DNA of 64,000 nt from an uncultured Lachnospiraceae bacterium. Its GTDB lineage: Bacteria > Bacillota > Clostridia > Lachnospirales > Lachnospiraceae. A model generated the notes under the pieces. It worked only from the letters and a program-made list of their open reading frames with translations, was not told the origin of the DNA and ran no database searches. Numbering within the stretch: position 1 is the first letter of the stretch; each line of letters begins with the position of its first letter. A program made the translations under genes and the position numbers. The DNA lies in contig CAMXQE010000006.1 of the NCBI GenBank assembly GCA_947246015.1, positions 52,125 to 116,124 of the forward strand, read 5' to 3'. This document shows, in pieces, positions 58,588-64,000 of this stretch.

Positions 58588-60573
58588 ATGGAAAAGACGG
58601 ATGGCAGAATAGAACGGATTAAGGAATTAACAGAGTTGCTGAACCGTGCTTCCAGAGCGTATTATGCGGAAGACAGGGAAATTATAAGCAATTTCGAATA
58701 TGATAAATTATATGATGAATTAGAGAGGCTGGAAAAAGAAACCGGGACAGTGCTGTCAGACAGCCCGACCGTAACGGTGGGTTATGAAGCGGTGGAGGAA
58801 CTTCCAAAAGCGCGGCATGAAAGGGCAATGCTGTCTTTGGGAAAGACTAAGAGCCGGGAAGAACTGAAAGAATGGCTGCAGGAACAGACGGCGCTTTTGA
58901 GCTGGAAACTGGATGGGTTGACGATAGTTTTGACCTATTCCGGAGGAAAACTTGCAAAAGCGGTGACACGGGGGAACGGCGAGGTCGGGGAAGTGGTAAC
59001 GAATAATGCCAGGACGTTTCGGAATATCCCACTGTCCGTTCCGTTTAAGGGGGAGATGATTCTTCGCGGGGAGGCGGTGATTTCTTACTCGGACTTTGAG
59101 AAAATCAATGCCGGAATCAGGGAAGAGGAAGCCCGTTATAAAAATCCAAGGAATCTGTGCAGCGGCTCGGTCAGGCAGCTTAATAATGAGATTACGGCAA
59201 AGAGGAATGTAAAGTTCTATGCGTATTCGCTGGTGAAAGCGGAGGGGGCGGAGTTCCATAATTCCAGGGAAGAGCAGTTTCTGTTCATGCGGGAACAGGG
59301 ATTTGATATAGTGGAATACCGGAAAGTGGATAAGGATACGATTATAGGGGCGGTGGAGGAGTTCGGGCGTAAGGTGGAGACATATGATGTCCCTTCCGAC
59401 GGGCTGGTGCTTCTTTTAGAAGATATTGCTTATGGTCAGTCATTGGGGACGACGGCGAAGTTTCCGAGGGATTCCATTGCCTTTAAGTGGGAAGACGAGG
59501 TGCAGGAGACTGTCCTGCAGGAAATCGAGTGGAGTCCCAGCCGTACGGGACTGATTAATCCGGTGGCGGTTTTTGAACCGGTGGAACTGGAGGGAACGAC
59601 GGTCAGCCGTGCTTCGGTGCACAATATCAGTATTCTGAGGGGATTAAAGCTGGGAATCGGGGACCGTATTACAGTTTATAAGGCGAATATGATTATTCCG
59701 CAGATTGCGGAGAACCTGACGGGCAGCGATAATGCGGCAATACCGGAGAACTGTCCGGTATGCGGCGGCAGGACGGAGATAAGGCAGGTAAATGAGGTGC
59801 AGTCGCTGTATTGTACGAATCCGGCCTGTGAGGCGAAGAAAATTAAGTCCTTTACGCTTTTTGTCAGCAGGGATGCCATGAATATGGATGGACTGTCGGA
59901 GGCTACGCTGGAGAAGTTCATCGCAAAAGGGTATATCCATGAGTATGCGGATTTGTTTCATCTGGACCGTTATAAAGATGAAATCGTAGAGATGGAGGGA
60001 TTCGGGGAGAAATCGTATCAGAATCTGATAAACAGCATCGGGACGGCCCGGAATACCACGCTGCCCCGTTTGATATACAGTCTGGGAATAGCTAATATCG
60101 GTCTTGCGAATGCGAAAATGATCTGCCGGCATTATAAGAATGATTTACAGGCGATGCTGGAAGCGGATGTGGAAGATTTAAGCGAAATAGACGGTGTGGG
60201 AGAAGTGATAGCCACAGGTTTCTGCGAGTATTTCGCTGACGCCGGGAACAGGGAGCGGCTGCAGAATCTCCTGGCGGAAGTCCGGATTGAACAGGAAGAA
60301 ACCGAAGAGGAGAATGGAACTCTGTCAGGAATGTCGTTCGTGGTGACGGGGAGTCTGAATCACTATGCCAGCAGGAATGAACTGAAAGATGTGATTGAGA
60401 AGAAGGGCGGAAAGGTGACGGGAAGCGTCACATCTAAGACCGTATGTCTGATTAATAATGACAGCGCCTCGGCATCTTCGAAGAATAAGAAGGCAAAGGA
60501 ACTTCAGGTTCCGATTCTGACGGAAGAGCAATTCATGGAGCAATATTTAGGAGGAGAGAGCAATGCCGATTAA
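58588..60573 (+). CDS. ligA: NAD-dependent DNA ligase
   Basis: Adenylation site [10 protein letters not shown], zinc-finger CPVCGG...CTNPAC, HhH and C-terminal BRCT; atypical around the active site. Confidence 0.93.
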   Translation: MEKTDGRIERIKELTELLNRASRAYYAEDREIISNFEYDKLYDELERLEKETGTVLSDSPTVTVGYEAVEELPKARHERAMLSLGKTKSREELKEWLQEQTALLSWKLDGLTIVLTYSGGKLAKAVTRGNGEVGEVVTNNARTFRNIPLSVPFKGEMILRGEAVISYSDFEKINAGIREEEARYKNPRNLCSGSVRQLNNEITAKRNVKFYAYSLVKAEGAEFHNSREEQFLFMREQGFDIVEYRKVDKDTIIGAVEEFGRKVETYDVPSDGLVLLLEDIAYGQSLGTTAKFPRDSIAFKWEDEVQETVLQEIEWSPSRTGLINPVAVFEPVELEGTTVSRASVHNISILRGLKLGIGDRITVYKANMIIPQIAENLTGSDNAAIPENCPVCGGRTEIRQVNEVQSLYCTNPACEAKKIKSFTLFVSRDAMNMDGLSEATLEKFIAKGYIHEYADLFHLDRYKDEIVEMEGFGEKSYQNLINSIGTARNTTLPRLIYSLGIANIGLANAKMICRHYKNDLQAMLEADVEDLSEIDGVGEVIATGFCEYFADAGNRERLQNLLAEVRIEQEETEEENGTLSGMSFVVTGSLNHYASRNELKDVIEKKGGKVTGSVTSKTVCLINNDSASASSKNKKAKELQVPILTEEQFMEQYLGGESNAD

Positions 60574-61471
60574 AGCACAGAATGATTTGCCAGCAAAAAG
60601 CATACTGGAAAATGAAAACATATTTGTAATGGATGAAAACCGGGCGGTGCATCAGGATATCCGTGCCCTTCAGATATGCATCCTGAATCTGATGCCGGTG
60701 AAGCAGGATACGGAACTGCAGCTGCTGCGGGCACTGTCCAATACGCCTATTCAGGTGGATGTGACATTTATGAAGATGAACAGCCATCGTTCCCTGAATA
60801 CATCCATGAATCATCTGAACAAGTTTTATAATACGTTTGACGAGCTAAAGGGAAAGCGGTATGACGGATTCATTATAACCGGAGCCCCGGTGGAACAGAT
60901 TGCTTTTGAAGAAGTGGATTATTGGGAGGAATTGTGCGAAATCATGGAATGGTCGAAGCGGAATGTCACTTCGACGTTCCATATCTGCTGGGGGGCACAG
61001 GCCGGATTATATTATCATTTCGGGCTGGATAAGGCGCTTCTGCCCAAAAAGGTGTTTGGTGTGTATGAACACAGGGTGATGAACAGGAAGATACCTTTGG
61101 TAAGAGGATTTGACGATTATTTCCTCATTCCCCACAGCCGTCACACGGAGGTGCCTGCGGAGGCGATTCACGGGTGCAGGGAATTGACGGTGCTGGCGGA
61201 ATCCGAAGAAGCGGGTGTGCTGCTGTGTATGGCGGGAGAGGGGGCCCAGATTTTCATTATGGGGCATCCCGAATATGACAGGATGACGTTACATAATGAA
61301 TATATGAGGGATAAAGAAAAGGGACTGCCCATCGAAGTGCCGAAAAATTATTATCCGGATGACGACCCGACGCTGCGGCCCAGACTGCAGTGGCGTTCCC
61401 ATAGTAATAACCTGTATACGAACTGGCTGAATTATTACGTGTACCAGACGACGGATTATGTGCTTGGGTGA
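60563..61471 (+). CDS. metA: Homoserine O-acyltransferase MetA (predicted acetyl-CoA specific)
   Basis: [36 protein letters not shown]; overlaps ligA by 11 nt. Confidence 0.96.
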   Translation: MPIKAQNDLPAKSILENENIFVMDENRAVHQDIRALQICILNLMPVKQDTELQLLRALSNTPIQVDVTFMKMNSHRSLNTSMNHLNKFYNTFDELKGKRYDGFIITGAPVEQIAFEEVDYWEELCEIMEWSKRNVTSTFHICWGAQAGLYYHFGLDKALLPKKVFGVYEHRVMNRKIPLVRGFDDYFLIPHSRHTEVPAEAIHGCRELTVLAESEEAGVLLCMAGEGAQIFIMGHPEYDRMTLHNEYMRDKEKGLPIEVPKNYYPDDDPTLRPRLQWRSHSNNLYTNWLNYYVYQTTDYVLG

Positions 61472-61772
61472 GGGTGCCGGAGGCGGCGCAGAACCGGGGG
61501 AAATGGCGGGTTTCGGGTGGTTTTCTGATGAGAGTGGTTTTTTATGAAATGCTGCTTTTTCTGCCATATTTTTATGGTAAAATGGGGTACAAATGGGGTA
61601 CGGTTAAAAAGGTGTGGGGTACGGCTGTTGTAGAGCTTTTGATGTAGATGAGCAATATTTGCCTTGCCTGCGCGAATTTATTCTGCGCCATCTGTACAGT
61701 TTTTTTCATAGTGCCTAAGTTATCCGGTATGTAATTATATGGCAGGAGAATTAAGAGGATAATGGAGAACAT

Positions 61773-62630
61773 ATGGAGGAAATAATAAGTGTGAAAGAAT
61801 TTGAAAGTAAGAAAGATATTTATGATGTTTGGGATGAATTGGGAATATCCAATGATTTCCTGTTTGGAAAAGTCATGCAGGATTCAGAATTGTGCAAGGA
61901 GCTGCTTCAGAGGATTCTTCCGGAGTTGGAAATAGACCATGTGGAATATCCGGAACTGCAAAAAGGGATACGGGCTGATATAGATGCAAAAAGTGTCAGG
62001 CTTGACGTATATATAAGGGATGGAAAAGGGACGGTCTATGATGTGGAGATGCAGGTCATAGATACGAAAGAGCTGCCAAAAAGGAGCAGATATTATCAGA
62101 GTATGATTGACCTGCAGATGATAGATAAGGGACAATCGTATAAGCAGTTGAATTTCAGCTACGTTATTTTTATATGTCCTTTTGATGTATTTAAGAAAGG
62201 GAGACACATTTATACGTTTGAAAATATTTGTAAAGAGGACAAAAGCATTTTCCTGGGTGATGGAGCAGTAAAAATATTCTTAAATTCAGATAGTGAAATG
62301 GATGATGTCAGTAAAAAACTAAGGGCGTTTTTGGATTATGTGGCAGGAAAGAAAACAGAAGATTCTTTTGTTGAGCGGTTGGAAGAAGCCGTAAAAAGGG
62401 CAAAGAAAAATCGGGAATGGAGGCATGAGTATATGACATTGTTAATGCGCGACCAAGAGAATATGGAAAAGGGTATGGAAAAGGGTATGGAAAAGGGGAA
62501 AATTTATGGCGCAATTTCCATGTGTCGGGATTTGGGATTATCAGACGATGAGATTTCAAAGAGACTGCAGGAAAAGTATCATTTATCACAGGAAGAAATG
62601 GAAGAATACCTGCAGGTTGAGGTAGTGTAG
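61773..62630 (+). CDS. Rpn family PD-(D/E)XK nuclease / putative transposase
   Basis: NDFLFGKVMQDSELCKELLQRIL, RLDVYIRDGKGTVYDVEMQV, RSRYYQSMIDLQMIDKGQSYKQLNFSYVIFICPFD. Confidence 0.9.
   Translation: MEEIISVKEFESKKDIYDVWDELGISNDFLFGKVMQDSELCKELLQRILPELEIDHVEYPELQKGIRADIDAKSVRLDVYIRDGKGTVYDVEMQVIDTKELPKRSRYYQSMIDLQMIDKGQSYKQLNFSYVIFICPFDVFKKGRHIYTFENICKEDKSIFLGDGAVKIFLNSDSEMDDVSKKLRAFLDYVAGKKTEDSFVERLEEAVKRAKKNREWRHEYMTLLMRDQENMEKGMEKGMEKGKIYGAISMCRDLGLSDDEISKRLQEKYHLSQEEMEEYLQVEVV
62463..62498 (+). repeat. Three in-frame 12-nt repeats (ATGGAAAAGGGT) in the Rpn-family gene
   Basis: Encodes MEKGMEKGMEKG. Confidence 0.93.
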
Positions 62631-62781
62631 TTTGGCGCTTAAGATGAATTAATGTTAGTATCCGTTATATTCTGAATGGGATGGAAATGAATGATGATTA
62701 AAGTGGAGAGGGATATTCTTGTGAATGAGCAGAATATTCTTCTTTATTTTATGGTATTCCTTGCAGGAGAGGAATGAAAAG

Positions 62782-62949
62782 ATGGACAGGAAAAAAAGAG
62801 TAGACATGGCACAGGAAAGGGCATTGGAGCGTATAGATTATGTTTTGGATTATTATGCTGCCCCTGATTTTGTAGAAGTGGTTGGCGGGGCAGGCAGCGA
62901 TACAGTTACCCTCCGGATTTATGAGGATGGTTCTGTATATGAAAGATAG
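62782..62949 (+). CDS. Small hypothetical protein
   Basis: 55-aa ORF MDRKKRVDMAQERALERIDYVLDYYAAPDFVEVVGGAGSDTVTLRIYEDGSVYER preceded by GGAGAGGA. Confidence 0.55.
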   Translation: MDRKKRVDMAQERALERIDYVLDYYAAPDFVEVVGGAGSDTVTLRIYEDGSVYER

Positions 62950-63136
62950 CATCATGATAGCCTGCTGTTTTGGAACTGCATATTTTGGATGGTCTTGAAA
63001 TCACTAAGGGTTGATAGTATACTGGATATAACTGATAAAGAAGCAGACAGGGATACGCTTCGGGAAAGGAATACGGGATGGCAAAGAAAATACAGGATTT
63101 AAAGCCGGATACGGTTCTGAAAAATTACTGGAGAAA

Positions 63137-63219
63137 GAGTGAAAGATTTTTAAATCTTTCACTCCACAAGTTTGTGTCTGCGTTGCATCCACAAACTTGA
63201 TATGCGCAAAAAGCAGCGC
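63137..63219. mobile_element. 83-bp hairpin-rich MITE/REP-like insertion flanked by AGAAA
   Basis: AGAAA at 63132-63136 and 63220-63224; removing one flank plus the 83 bp restores the reading frame; contains GAGTGAAAGATTT-TT-AAATCTTTCACTC and CAAGTTTGTG...CACAAACTTG inverted repeats. Confidence 0.75.
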
Positions 63220-63224
63220 AGAAA
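63184..63224 (-). repeat. 41-nt dispersed repeat, copy 2 (inside the Rpn insertion)
   Basis: Reverse complement identical to 37079-37119. Confidence 0.93.
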
Positions 63225-64000
63225 TGAGGTAAACAATGAACAGTTTGCAGATTTTTTCAATGCGGTGCTGTTTAAAGGAAAGCAGTTAATCAGGCCGGAA
63301 GAACTGGAAGATGCGGATACGGAGGAATCTTCGGTACTGGAACATGGGGAATATGCAGAAAGTATTTCCGCATCAAGGGATAATATAAAGATAAGGAAAA
63401 AATCCACAGGTTACGGTGCGGAGTTTGTCATGCTGGGAATAGAAGGGCAGGAGCACATTCATTATGCGATGCCGATGCGTACCATGGGTTATGATTACGG
63501 CATATACAAAAAGCAGTATGACAGCAATGCGGGAAAATATAAAACAGCAAAAGGTATGGATGAAAACGAATATCTGTCAAGGATGAAAAAGACGGATAAA
63601 TTCATTCCGGTTGTTACGGTAGTGGTTTATTACGGGGAGAAACCATGGCATGGGACGGGGCAACAACCCTTCATGGAATGCTGGATATTCCGGAGGAGAT
63701 TGCGGAATATGTCAATGATTACAGAATGCTGCTTGTGGAAGCAAGAAAAAGCAACCTGACCCTGCATAATGCAAATAATGTGGATTTATTTAATCTTCTG
63801 GAAATTGCACTGGATAAAAGCAGTTCCCCGGATAAGACGCGTGATAAGGTCATAGAATACGCAAGGGAGCATAAAGTAGACAAAACCGTGGTTATGACGG
63901 TGGCAGGGGCGGCGAACTGCAGGATAGATTATAATGCGCTGGACAGGAAGTCCAGCTAATAAATGTCAATAGATAAAATGAAAAAAGATAAGATTTATTG

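Larger units (their letters stand above)
63078..63959 (+). pseudogene. Rpn-family putative transposase/nuclease gene disrupted by an insertion and a frameshift
   Basis: MAKKIQDLKPDTVLKNYW(R) / NEQFADFFNAVLFKGKQLIRPEELEDAD...VVVYYGEKPW / DGATTLHGMLDIPEEI... lies in three separate frames; breaks at 63137-63219 and 63644-63653. Confidence 0.88.

Overview
The window is a gene-dense, low-GC Gram-positive chromosome segment. Gene content and protein style point to Lachnospiraceae / Clostridium cluster XIVa; genus not determined. Most of it is conserved housekeeping and sporulation backbone on the + strand: rimP-nusA-rnpM-L7Ae-infB-rbfA-nrnA-truB-ribF, a Na/Pi symporter, rpsO-pnp, the complete spoIIIAA-AH operon, prfC, Asp23-nusB-xseA-(unknown)-xseB-ispA-dxs-tlyA-nadK-argR-recN-spoIVB, glgA, a SpoVB-type flippase, an alpha/beta SASP, GH25, a SleB-type hydrolase, thrC, an M24 aminopeptidase, pckA, an RluF-type synthase, ligA and metA. 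The accessory signals are: (1) a compact AraC-uxuA-uxuB-GH115 glucuronate island right after spoIVB, where spo0A is usually found, followed by an ORF encoding only the Spo0A DNA-binding domain with no receiver; (2) a minus-strand protein with two AP2-like domains flanking an HNH-like core that appears to have lost its catalytic His, with a 10-bp-phased pair of CCGACGAA repeats upstream of it; (3) a stand-alone glycyl-radical domain protein (GrcA/YfiD-like); (4) an 86-nt, nearly continuous hairpin in the pnp leader; (5) short dispersed hairpin repeats, including an apparent 83-bp insertion flanked by AGAAA that interrupts an Rpn-family gene, and a GCGTGTTTGAAAA palindrome family next to a deoB-like remnant and around a tandem-NUDIX gene. 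All calls come from reading the sequence and supplied translations; no searches were run. No tRNA, rRNA or CRISPR was recognised.
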